A stretch of 7,101 bases of DNA from JBHEPS01 sp046261635 (GTDB taxonomy: Bacteria; Acidobacteriota; Thermoanaerobaculia; Gp7-AA8). The DNA lies in the NCBI GenBank assembly GCA_046261635.1, contig JBHEOL010000270.1, forward strand, positions 1 through 7,101, in the 5' to 3' direction. Both the position numbers and the translations under genes were made by a program. Below are positions 1 to 6,248 of this stretch, piece after piece. The notes beneath the pieces are model-generated. The model ran no database searches. It saw only the letters and a program-made list of their open reading frames with translations, and was not told the DNA's origin. Position 1 is the stretch's first letter; each line of letters starts with the position of its first letter.

Positions 1-1437
1 CAGCCAGAGCCTGCCGGGCTCCCCGGAACGGACACGCCACACCGTCACGACGGCGATTGCGATCCCTGAACCGCCGAGCGTGTAGAGGCCGATGTCGAGA
101 CTGAAGAAAAGCGCGGTGGCGCCCAGCACGCCCGTCAGAGCCGCCATCCAGCCGCTTCGTCGCCTCAGCGCCACGACGAGGGTCGCGGCGGCGAGGATCT
201 CCGGAAGGGCTCGTGGATTCTCGATGAACGTGGCATATCCGAGCATGACCACGAGCAGCGCCAGCGGCAACGAGTCGAAAACGACGAGCCCCAGGATCCA
301 GAGCGCGGGAATCGTCGCCGCGGCCAGAAGCGCTGCGCGCACGACAGCGACGTCCGCGCTTCGGCCGAAGATCTCCATCAGCCACGCGTCGAGCAGCCCG
401 TCTTCGAGCATTCCGTGCAGGACGAACACGTCACGGTAAGGGACGTCGCCCCGGAGGTAGTCGGAAGCGGGGCCGAGCGACTCCCCGCGATGAAACAGGT
501 CGACCCACTCCGACAACTGGACCGTCGAGGCCCATCCCCCGATGAGGAGAAGCAGCGGAATCGCGACCCACCCGACGAGAGCTCGAACTCGCCGGCCGTC
601 GGGAAAAGCAGCGTCTCGCCTCAACAGCAGGGACGCGATCAGCGCCGCCGACAGCAGCCAGATCGCGAGCGCCGCGAGCGCGCTTCCGTCGGCGAACAGG
701 GCTGCCAGCGGAAGCGCAAGCAGGGGCGAAGCTCCGACCGTGACGCGGGCGAATGCGATGTCGGCCGAGGAACCTCGAAGCGTCGACGTCAGCCTGGCCA
801 GCAGGATGGCCAGGCCCTCGAACAGACAGAGGAAGAACCCGATGAAGAGAACCTCGAGAAAGAGCGTGCTGATATGCGCGATCCATCGGCCGGTCGCGAG
901 GTAGCGAAAGAGGATCCAGGCTGCCAGTTCCGCCATCAGAAGCGCATGGAACGGGGCCATCCCGGGGCGGAACAGCTCGCGGATCCACCGCCGGCTCCTG
1001 ATCAGGCGAAGTGCGCCCGGCCCCGCCGCCGGGAGAATCGCGGGAAACAGCACGCTCCAAATCTCCTTCTGGGTTGCGAGGAAAAGGGCGGGCGCGGCGA
1101 TCCATGGAATCGAGAAGAGGAACGCCGAAAGGAGCCTCTGACCGCCGGGTGGCAGGTCGGACGCGAGACGGTCGTGCCACCACTCGAGCCCTCTTCTCAG
1201 TAGCAATGTGAGGATCGGGACGGCGACGAAGAAAAGCGCCGCCATCGCGTACTCGCTCGTCTTGGAGACGGAGTCGATCACGACCCGGCCGATCGCGATC
1301 GGGGGCTCGGGATCGAGGCCGCGAAGCGGCTTGCGGAGCGACAGGAAAAGCGAGCAGGAGTAGGCGAAGGAAGCGATCCAGAAAAATCCGCCCTCCAGCC
1401 CGCGGCTGAGTGAGCTGTGGTCCGGGCGCGCCCTCAT
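1..1437 (-). CDS. Large polytopic membrane protein, GT-C glycosyltransferase-like (partial, C-terminus beyond left edge)
   Basis: An uninterrupted minus-strand frame of 479 codons begins at ATG 1437-1435 and leaves the window with no stop, so the C-terminus is missing. The translation is strongly hydrophobic, with roughly a dozen likely membrane segments (for example about residues 18-33, 62-80, 101-121, 162-180, 187-213, 237-272, 286-303, 363-389, 411-424, 429-446 and 449-466). After residue 304 comes a non-membrane loop with SEWVDLF (309-315), LGPASDYLRG (321-330), PYRDVFVLHG (333-342) and MEIFGRS (354-360). A 'G..PYRD.F..HG.L' loop followed by hydrophobic helices is characteristic of integral-membrane GT-C sugar transferases of the PMT/ArnT kind, which use polyprenyl-phosphate sugars outside the membrane. 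In those, however, the loop normally follows the first helix. No Shine-Dalgarno sequence is visible before the ATG. It lies 40 bp downstream of cobA-hemD and may be co-transcribed. The gene is well supported; the glycosyltransferase assignment is an inference, and substrate is unknown. Confidence 0.82.
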   Translation of the reverse strand, partial: MRARPDHSSLSRGLEGGFFWIASFAYSCSLFLSLRKPLRGLDPEPPIAIGRVVIDSVSKTSEYAMAALFFVAVPILTLLLRRGLEWWHDRLASDLPPGGQRLLSAFLFSIPWIAAPALFLATQKEIWSVLFPAILPAAGPGALRLIRSRRWIRELFRPGMAPFHALLMAELAAWILFRYLATGRWIAHISTLFLEVLFIGFFLCLFEGLAILLARLTSTLRGSSADIAFARVTVGASPLLALPLAALFADGSALAALAIWLLSAALIASLLLRRDAAFPDGRRVRALVGWVAIPLLLLIGGWASTVQLSEWVDLFHRGESLGPASDYLRGDVPYRDVFVLHGMLEDGLLDAWLMEIFGRSADVAVVRAALLAAATIPALWILGLVVFDSLPLALLVVMLGYATFIENPRALPEILAAATLVVALRRRSGWMAALTGVLGATALFFSLDIGLYTLGGSGIAIAVVTVWRVRSGEPGRLWL

Positions 1438-1477
1438 GCCGCGAGTGTAGGGGAGTGAGGGGGGCGGCGCCAGCAGT
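1438..1477 (-). other. C-rich spacer between cobA-hemD and the membrane gene
   Basis: This short gap is C-rich on the transcribed (minus) strand, with runs of seven and four C, and has no recognisable Shine-Dalgarno sequence for the downstream ATG at 1437. No terminator hairpin with a T-run is present, so transcription may continue into the membrane gene. Nothing else can be assigned. Confidence 0.4.
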
Positions 1478-3049
1478 TCAGTCCCGGCTGAACCGTTCGA
1501 CGAGCGCATCCTTCAGAGCGTGGATCGTCGCTTCCGGCGCTTCGATCGCAGGCCGCACTCCATGGGATCGGAGCGCTTCGCTCGTCACCGGGCCGATCGA
1601 GGCGAGGCGGATGTTCGAGATGACGTTCTTCCTCTCGTCGTCGGTGAGCTGCTCGAAAAAGTTGTCGACCGTCGAGGCGCTCGTGAAGGTGATCGCGTCG
1701 ATCCGGCCGGAGCCGAGCATCGATCCGAGCTGATCGCGCAAACCCCGGCTCGGCCGCGTCTGATAGGCCACGCCCAGGTCGACCCGCGCTCCCCGGTGAC
1801 GAAGCTCCATGAGCAGGTCGTCTTTCCCGGACAGTGCGCGGACGATCGCGATCTGCACTCCCGTCAGGTCCTCGGGAAAGTGAGGGATCAGCGCCGCCGC
1901 CTGGAACTTCTCCGGAACCAGATCGGGAATGATCCCGCGGTTGTGAAGCGAAGTGGCGGTCGCCTCTCCCACCGCCGCGATCCGGCACGAAGCGAGCACG
2001 CGCAGGTCTTTCCCGTGATGGCCGAGACGCTCGAAGAACGCGTCGACTCCGTTGCTCGATGAGAAGACGATCCATTCGTAGGAGGAGACACGGTCGAGGA
2101 CGGCGTCCAGCGACGCCCACTCCTCCGGAGGCCGGATCTCGATCATCGGAAACTGAACCACCGAGGCCCCTTCGTTCTCGAGCAACTTCACCAGCCCGGA
2201 CGATTGCGCGCGTGCCCGAGTGACCACGATCGTCCGCCCGAAAAGCGGCTTCGATTCGAACCATCCGATCGACTCCTGAAGCCGCACGACCTCTCCCACC
2301 ACCAGCAGCGACTGCGCCGCCGGGTCGATCTCGAGGCTCCTCTCGGCGATCGTTCCGATGGTTCCGCTCACCGTCCTCTGCCGCCGTGTCGTTCCGTGCG
2401 ACACCACTGCCGCCGGTGTCGAGGCATCCATCCCTCCGGCTTCCTGCAGGCGGCTCGCGATCGTGGTGACCGCCGCGGTTCCGCCGAGAAAAATCAGGGT
2501 TCCCCCAAGCGAGCCGAGAGCGGACCAGGAGATCGAGTCGAAGCCCGGGTCCTTGCTGTTGACGAGCACGACCGTCGATCCGCCGAGACTGTGCGTCACC
2601 GGGATCCCCGCATACGCAGGCGCGGCGATTGCGGTCGTCACGCCGGGGACGATCTCGAACGGCACTCCTGCTTTCCGGAGCGTTTCGGCTTCCTCTCCCC
2701 CTCCGCTGAACACGAACGGATCGCCGCACTTGAGCCGCACGACGATCTTTCCCTTCCGCCCCTCATCGACGATGAGCTGCTCGATGTCCTCGGGAGTCAG
2801 CTCCCTTTTTTTTCCGCTCTTCTTCTTCGCCGGGTCGAGGATCCGGGCGTGCGAGCCGATCCGGGCGATGACCTCCGCGGAGACCTGCGAGTCGAGGATG
2901 ACGACGTCGGCGGCGCGGAGCAGCTCGGCGGCGCGGAGCGTCAGCAGGCCGGGGTCGCCCGGGCCGGAGCCGACGAAATAAACCTTGCCCGCGATGAGAG
3001 AGAGCTCATCGGCGCGGCGCGGGGGGGTCGGTCGGTTCTCGGTTTCCAT
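1478..3049 (-). CDS. cobA-hemD: Fused uroporphyrinogen-III C-methyltransferase / uroporphyrinogen-III synthase (CobA-HemD)
   Basis: This 523-residue protein joins two consecutive tetrapyrrole enzymes. Residues about 21-265 are a SUMT domain, which uses SAM to methylate uroporphyrinogen III at C2 and C7 to precorrin-2 (siroheme/cobalamin branch). It shows VYFVGSGPGDPGLLT (23-37), VVRLKCGDPFVF (103-114), GGEEAE (117-122), VPGVTTAIAAPAYAGIPVTH (134-153) and VVGEVVRL (250-257). Residues about 270-520 are HemD, which cyclises hydroxymethylbilane to uroporphyrinogen III. It shows GRTIVVTRAR (271-280), VFSSSNGVDAFFE (328-340), TFTSASTVDNFFE (454-466) and SIGPVTSEAL (484-492). Several SUMT positions differ from consensus (see findings); the HemD half looks ordinary. 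Start: ATG 3049 is chosen because AGAAG lies 8 nt upstream. An in-frame ATG at 3085 would add 12 residues but has no usable ribosome site and directly follows TAG plus one codon. The gene begins 69 bp after hemC and fits the hem operon. Soluble cytoplasmic enzyme expected. Confidence 0.94.
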   Translation of the reverse strand: METENRPTPPRRADELSLIAGKVYFVGSGPGDPGLLTLRAAELLRAADVVILDSQVSAEVIARIGSHARILDPAKKKSGKKRELTPEDIEQLIVDEGRKGKIVVRLKCGDPFVFSGGGEEAETLRKAGVPFEIVPGVTTAIAAPAYAGIPVTHSLGGSTVVLVNSKDPGFDSISWSALGSLGGTLIFLGGTAAVTTIASRLQEAGGMDASTPAAVVSHGTTRRQRTVSGTIGTIAERSLEIDPAAQSLLVVGEVVRLQESIGWFESKPLFGRTIVVTRARAQSSGLVKLLENEGASVVQFPMIEIRPPEEWASLDAVLDRVSSYEWIVFSSSNGVDAFFERLGHHGKDLRVLASCRIAAVGEATATSLHNRGIIPDLVPEKFQAAALIPHFPEDLTGVQIAIVRALSGKDDLLMELRHRGARVDLGVAYQTRPSRGLRDQLGSMLGSGRIDAITFTSASTVDNFFEQLTDDERKNVISNIRLASIGPVTSEALRSHGVRPAIEAPEATIHALKDALVERFSRD

Positions 3050-3060
3050 AGTTCGCGCTT

Positions 3061-3076
3061 CTCGGCGGAAGCCGAG
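3061..3076 (-). promoter_or_regulatory. Perfect hairpin in the hemC/cobA-hemD spacer, overlapping the ribosome-site region
   Basis: On the minus strand the sequence reads CTCGGC-TTCC-GCCGAG, a perfect 6-bp GC-rich stem with a 4-nt loop. Its 3' arm ends in the GAG of the GAGAAG that precedes ATG 3049, so the folded form would partly cover the likely ribosome-binding stretch. No T-run follows, so it is not a Rho-independent terminator. If translation starts at ATG 3085 the hairpin lies inside the coding sequence. A regulatory role is inference. Confidence 0.35.
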
Positions 3077-3118
3077 GGCCCCCATTCTCTACGAACTGGA
3101 GCGGGATGCAAATCGGAC

Positions 3119-4033
3119 TCAGCCGGCCGCGCGGGCGAGGATGTCGAGGGCGCCGGCGCTCCGCAGCGCGGTGGCGACCTCCGGAATCAGCTCCGCTGGG
3201 CTCGACCCGGTGCGCTCGATCCGGATGGCGTTGTGACCGTCGAGCTCACCGACGAAGGTCCGGACCATGATCTCCCCGTCGGAAACCGCCGCGTGAACCG
3301 CGATCGGGGAGTAGCAGTCGAGCCGGGTCTCGAACTCCTGGAGGATGCCGCGCTCGATCAGAGCGGCGGTCTCGCTCGGGAGGTGATTGATCTGCCGGGC
3401 GATGTCGATGACGTCGTCGCGCCCTTTGACGGTCTCGAGCCCGATGATTCCCTGGCCGGCTGCGGGAACGAGCTCGTGGACGGCGAAAAAACCGGCGGCC
3501 TGCTCGAGCCACCCAAGGCGCGTGAGGCCGGCGCTGGCGAGAACCACGGCATCGAAGGATCCTTCGCGCTGGCGGGAAATCCGGGTCTCGACGTTCCCTC
3601 GGATTCCCTCGACGCGGAGGTGGGGCCAGCGCGCGAGGATCTGGGCCTGCCTGCGGGGAGAGCTGGTCCCGACGAGAGCTCCCTCGGGGAGTGCGTCGAG
3701 CGAGGCTCCGTCGTGGCGGATCCAGACGTCACGCGGATCCGCGCGCTCGAGGAAGCCTGCGAGGACGAATTCCTCGGGGATGATCGAGGGGACGTCCTTG
3801 AGGCTGTGGACCGCCAGGTCGACGTGGCGGGAGAGGAGCGCCTCTTCCAACTCCTTGATGAACAGCCCCTTGCCCCCGATGGATGCGAGGGGGACGTCCT
3901 GGCGCCGGTCGCCTGTGGTCTTGATGATCACGATCTCGGGGTGGGCGCCGGCCTCACGAAGAAGCCGCGAGAGCTCGTTGGCCTGCCAGAGGGCGAGTTG
4001 ACTGCCGCGTGTGCCGATGCGAATCGATTTCAT
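3119..4033 (-). CDS. hemC: Hydroxymethylbilane synthase (porphobilinogen deaminase)
   Basis: This is a complete 304-residue enzyme, the usual family length. It condenses four porphobilinogen molecules into hydroxymethylbilane, the substrate of the HemD domain encoded next. Visible motifs are RIGTRGSQLALWQAN (5-19), GGKGLFIKELEEAL (53-66), AVHSLKDVP (74-82) with the catalytic Asp at 80, the substrate-binding arginine stretches GTSSPRRQ (122-129) and RGNVETRISR (145-154), DAVVLASAGLTRLG (161-174) and PAAGQGIIGLE (190-200). Cys240 in RLDCYSPIAVHA is at the place of the Cys that carries the dipyrromethane cofactor, although the glycines usual just before it are Leu-Asp. The ATG at 4033 was chosen because the family N-terminus KSIRIGTRGS begins there; the frame stays open upstream to 4216, but that part reads as a shadow of hemA. 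The start overlaps the hemA stop as ATGA and has no clear Shine-Dalgarno sequence, pointing to translational coupling. Cytoplasmic. Confidence 0.97.
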   Translation of the reverse strand: MKSIRIGTRGSQLALWQANELSRLLREAGAHPEIVIIKTTGDRRQDVPLASIGGKGLFIKELEEALLSRHVDLAVHSLKDVPSIIPEEFVLAGFLERADPRDVWIRHDGASLDALPEGALVGTSSPRRQAQILARWPHLRVEGIRGNVETRISRQREGSFDAVVLASAGLTRLGWLEQAAGFFAVHELVPAAGQGIIGLETVKGRDDVIDIARQINHLPSETAALIERGILQEFETRLDCYSPIAVHAAVSDGEIMVRTFVGELDGHNAIRIERTGSSPAELIPEVATALRSAGALDILARAAG

Positions 4034-5295
4034 CGAAGGCCGAAGATCTTTCGAATGGTCTCGCGAATGACTTCTCCGCTCTCGGGGCGATCTTCCGCGG
4101 CGGATTCCTTCAGGCGGAGGATCGGGTAATGAAGGACTTTGTTGATGATGCCGTTGGAGAGGGCCTCGACGGCGGCGCGCTGTTCGGGCGAGAGCGGCCC
4201 CATTTTCCGGAGGCATTTCTCGAGCTCGGCCGCGCGCATCTCTTGGAGCCTCTCGCGAAGCTCGAGGATCGTCGGAATCGCTTCCTGCGCAGCCAGGCGG
4301 CCGAGGAAGGTCTCGACCTCACGGTCGATGATGGTCCCGGCGGAAGCGGCCTTGTTGAGGCGGATCTCGCGATTCGAGTCGGCGATCTCCTTCAGGTCGT
4401 CGATGTTGTAGAGGTAGGCGCCGGCGACCTGGGCGACGTCAGGGTCGATGTTTCTCGGCACCGAAAGGTCGACCAGGAAAAGGTCGCGGTGGCGCCTGTC
4501 TTCCATCGAGTCCTCGACCGCGTCGCGGCCGATGACGAAATCGGGAGAGGCCGTCGAAGCCACGACGATGTCGCAACGGGAAAGCTCGGCTGCGAGGTTG
4601 TCGAAAGGAACGACCGTTCCGCAGAAGCGGTCGGCCAGCTCGTTCGCCCTCTCCGGGGAGCGGTTCGCGACGAGAATCTCCTTCAGGCCGTTCCCCTGCA
4701 GATGCCGGGCGGTCAGCTCACCGATCTTTCCGGCGCCGACGAGAAGCACGCGCAGACCCGAGAGCTCTCCGAAGATCTTCCTGGCCAGTTCGACCGCCGC
4801 ATACGGGATCGATACGGCGTGTTCGCCGATTCCCGTCTCGGTCCGGACCTTCTTCGCAACCCGAAGCGTGTGCTCGAACAGCTTGTGGAGGACCGGATCG
4901 AGGCTCTTCTTCGCCGTCGCGGCGTGGTAGCCCTGGCGGACCTGGCCCGCGATCTGCGGCTCCCCGACGATCATCGAATCCAGACTCGAGGCGACGCGGA
5001 ACAGGTGCCTGACCACATCCCCTTCGCGGAGGATGTAGAGGTGCCGTTCGAGCTCGGTCCGCTCCATGTGAGCGCGCTCGGCCTGCCTGGCTACGATCAC
5101 TCCTGCCGCCTCGTCCCCCTGGATCGAGCAGACGATCTCGACGCGGTTGCACGTGGAGATCAGAACCACGCCCTCGACGCCCGGGAGGCCGCGCAGCAGG
5201 GCCAGCTCGTCGTCGAGTGCGTCTTCCTGCACACTCATCCGCTCCCGGACTTCGACCGGTGCGGTTTTGTGGTTCAGTCCGATGAGTACCAGCAT
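4030..5295 (-). CDS. hemA: Glutamyl-tRNA reductase
   Basis: This is a complete 421-residue enzyme of typical length. It reduces glutamyl-tRNA(Glu) to glutamate-1-semialdehyde with NADPH, the first committed step of the C5 route to 5-aminolevulinate. The N-terminal catalytic domain begins LIGLNHKTAPVEVRER (4-19) and has STCNRVE (48-54) with the nucleophilic Cys at 50, then SLDSMIVGEPQIAGQVR (104-120). The NADPH-binding Rossmann region has LLVGAGKIGELTARHL (184-199) and VANRSPERANELA (209-221), with DLSVPRNIDP (276-285) after it. The C-terminal helical dimerisation part (about 318-421) is present and ends KIFGLR. The start is ATG 5295, with GGAG 7 nt upstream; the frame remains open to 6198, but that extension runs through the upstream membrane gene and its spacer and is not credible. 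It lies 44 bp after ccsA/hemX and overlaps hemC by ATGA. Its presence indicates 5-aminolevulinate is made from glutamate; the partner hemL is not here. Confidence 0.98.
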   Translation of the reverse strand: MLVLIGLNHKTAPVEVRERMSVQEDALDDELALLRGLPGVEGVVLISTCNRVEIVCSIQGDEAAGVIVARQAERAHMERTELERHLYILREGDVVRHLFRVASSLDSMIVGEPQIAGQVRQGYHAATAKKSLDPVLHKLFEHTLRVAKKVRTETGIGEHAVSIPYAAVELARKIFGELSGLRVLLVGAGKIGELTARHLQGNGLKEILVANRSPERANELADRFCGTVVPFDNLAAELSRCDIVVASTASPDFVIGRDAVEDSMEDRRHRDLFLVDLSVPRNIDPDVAQVAGAYLYNIDDLKEIADSNREIRLNKAASAGTIIDREVETFLGRLAAQEAIPTILELRERLQEMRAAELEKCLRKMGPLSPEQRAAVEALSNGIINKVLHYPILRLKESAAEDRPESGEVIRETIRKIFGLR

Positions 5296-5302
5296 CCCGC
5301 TA

Positions 5303-5306
5303 CTCC
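5303..5306 (-). promoter_or_regulatory. Ribosome-binding site of hemA
   Basis: GGAG on the minus strand, 7 nt before ATG 5295. It supports the chosen hemA start over the longer open frame that continues upstream. Confidence 0.7.
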
Positions 5307-5317
5307 GCCTCGAGCCC

Positions 5318-5339
5318 GAGACCACGCTTTCGGGGTCTC
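5318..5339 (-). promoter_or_regulatory. Hairpin in the ccsA/hemX-hemA spacer
   Basis: The minus strand reads GAGACC then CCGAAAGCGT then GGTCTC. The outer 6-bp arms are perfect; after one C/T mismatch two more G-C pairs can form around an AAAG loop. It starts immediately after the TGA of the upstream gene and ends 11 nt before the GGAG of hemA. No T-run follows it, so a Rho-independent terminator is unlikely. It could stabilise or help process the mRNA, or tune the level of hemA relative to the upstream gene; the role is inference. Confidence 0.4.
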
Positions 5340-6134
5340 TCACGCATGCTGAATTCCCAGGATCGACACCACGATCGAGGCGAACGCCACCGCGGCGATG
5401 ATCAGGTTCTTGCGCGTCCGGTAATTGCCGGAGAGATGGGATTGCAGCAATGCGGCAAACATCAGCCATGCGACGAACGCTCCGATTTCCTTCGCTCCGG
5501 GGCGAAGAGTCGATTCCGGAGCCATATAGGACCAGATGAATCCGGTGAGGATGCCGACCGTGTAGATCGAGAAGCCAATGGCGAGCGCGCGGTAGCTGAT
5601 CTGATCGCACGCCCGAAGGCTGGGAAGCCAGGCGGAGAGAGCGCTCTGCCGCTTCTCGCGAACGGCCTTTTCCTGAATCAGGTAGAGAATCGTGAAGCCG
5701 CCCGCAATGAGCAGGGCAGCGACACCGACGTTGGTCAGCAGCAGATGGCCGATGAACACGCGCGAACGCAGCGCGGGCTCGAGCGGCTGGATCGATTCCC
5801 CGATCACGGCCGAGAGACTCAGCAGCAGCAGCACGAGCGGATAGATGAAGAACGTCGCTCCCTCGATCCGGTAGCGGAAATGGAGGAAGAGCTTGATGAC
5901 GAGAATCGTCCAGGCGATGAAGCTGGCGGCTTCGGGGAGGTTGGTGATCGGGGCGTGGCCGGTCCGCACGCAGATCGAACCGATCCAGATCGTATGGGTC
6001 AGAAGGCCCACGGCCATCAGGCCGAGGGCGGGTTTGTGCAGCCGCGGGGAACGGCGAACCACGGCGAACAGGGCCGAGGCGCTTCCCAGGGCGTAGAGAA
6101 CGATTGTGGCGTAGAGAAACCAGTCGGGCGACAT
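5340..6134 (-). CDS. CcsA/HemX-type cytochrome c assembly family membrane protein
   Basis: This is a 264-residue integral membrane protein with about eight predicted helices (roughly 5-25, 35-52, 68-85, 93-112, 126-153, 182-201, 216-232, 243-261). It resembles the cytochrome c assembly family: HTIWIGSICVRTGHAPITNL (47-66) followed by PEAASFIAW (67-75), and FIGHLLLTNVGVAALLIAGG (127-146) followed by FTILYLIQE (147-155). Family members either export heme for cytochrome c maturation (CcsA/ResC/CcmC) or, when placed next to hemA, are called HemX and are linked to glutamyl-tRNA reductase level. Here the tryptophan-rich WGxxWxWDxKE motif is replaced by APESTLRPGAKEIG (205-218), keeping only KE, and the His usual shortly after it appears to be Gln231. 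That, with the place directly before hemA, favours a HemX-like role over a heme lyase, but this is inference. Start ATG 6134 has AAAGG 6 nt upstream. First gene of the hem unit. An adjacent ResB/CcsB partner, which a true system II heme lyase needs, is absent. Confidence 0.85.
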   Translation of the reverse strand: MSPDWFLYATIVLYALGSASALFAVVRRSPRLHKPALGLMAVGLLTHTIWIGSICVRTGHAPITNLPEAASFIAWTILVIKLFLHFRYRIEGATFFIYPLVLLLLSLSAVIGESIQPLEPALRSRVFIGHLLLTNVGVAALLIAGGFTILYLIQEKAVREKRQSALSAWLPSLRACDQISYRALAIGFSIYTVGILTGFIWSYMAPESTLRPGAKEIGAFVAWLMFAALLQSHLSGNYRTRKNLIIAAVAFASIVVSILGIQHA

Positions 6135-6140
6135 CAGGTG

Positions 6141-6145
6141 CCTTT
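6141..6145 (-). promoter_or_regulatory. Ribosome-binding site of the ccsA/hemX gene
   Basis: AAAGG on the minus strand, 6 nt before ATG 6134, supports this start for the first gene of the hem unit. Confidence 0.55.
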
Positions 6146-6230
6146 CGCGGATCGCCTGCCCTCCGTGCGCGGACGGCGGCGTGGCTGGACAGGATCATCG
6201 CAGATCCCCGGAGAGTGGACGTGGCAGCGA

Positions 6231-6248
6231 GTCACATGAACTTGTGAC
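6231..6248. promoter_or_regulatory. Perfect inverted repeat GTCACA-N6-TGTGAC, candidate operator of the hem unit
   Basis: Two perfect 6-bp arms (6231-6236 and 6243-6248) flank a 6-bp spacer, about 100 bp upstream of the first hem-unit gene. The right arm also begins a sequence close to the CRP/FNR-superfamily consensus TGTGA-N6-TCACA: TGTGA at 6243-6247, six bases, then TCTCA at 6254-6258, nine of ten consensus bases. The perfect repeat itself has the arms in the opposite order to that consensus. Either could be a regulator-binding site; no regulator gene is in the window. Confidence 0.4.

Noticed and set aside
415..1203. Plus-strand frame (262 codons), also a minus-strand frame at 431-1183 and a plus-strand frame at 92-439
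   Set aside because: All lie within the open minus-strand membrane-protein frame (1-1437); they are highly charged, low-complexity translations, unlike the coherent hydrophobic pattern of the chosen frame.
1450..1467. G-runs on the plus strand (GGGG, GGGGGG, GG), possible G-quadruplex
   Set aside because: Only two runs reach three or more G and the third has just two, so a four-tract quadruplex motif is not met convincingly.
1434..2729. 431-codon minus-strand frame overlapping cobA-hemD
   Set aside because: Same strand but a different frame from a recognisable SUMT-HemD protein; Arg-rich shadow with no motif.
2204..4129. 641-codon open frame on the plus strand across cobA-hemD and hemC
   Set aside because: It is antisense to two genes with unmistakable enzyme motifs; the translation is Asp/Glu/Arg/Gly-rich without domain signatures, the usual shadow in GC-rich DNA.
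4034..4216. N-terminal extension of hemC up to 4216
   Set aside because: It overlaps the hemA 3' end and lacks family similarity; the canonical HemC start lies at the ATGA overlap.
4009..5352. 447-codon plus-strand open frame opposite hemA
   Set aside because: Fully antisense to hemA; its composition is typical of a codon-complement shadow and no motif is visible.
5296..6198. N-terminal extension of hemA up to 6198
   Set aside because: The glutamyl-tRNA reductase N-terminus begins at MLVLIGLNHKTAP with a good GGAG site; the extension overlaps the upstream membrane gene in another frame and is Arg/Ser/Pro-rich.
5346..6239. 297-codon plus-strand frame opposite the ccsA/hemX gene
   Set aside because: Antisense to a clear multi-helix membrane protein; charged shadow translation without motifs.
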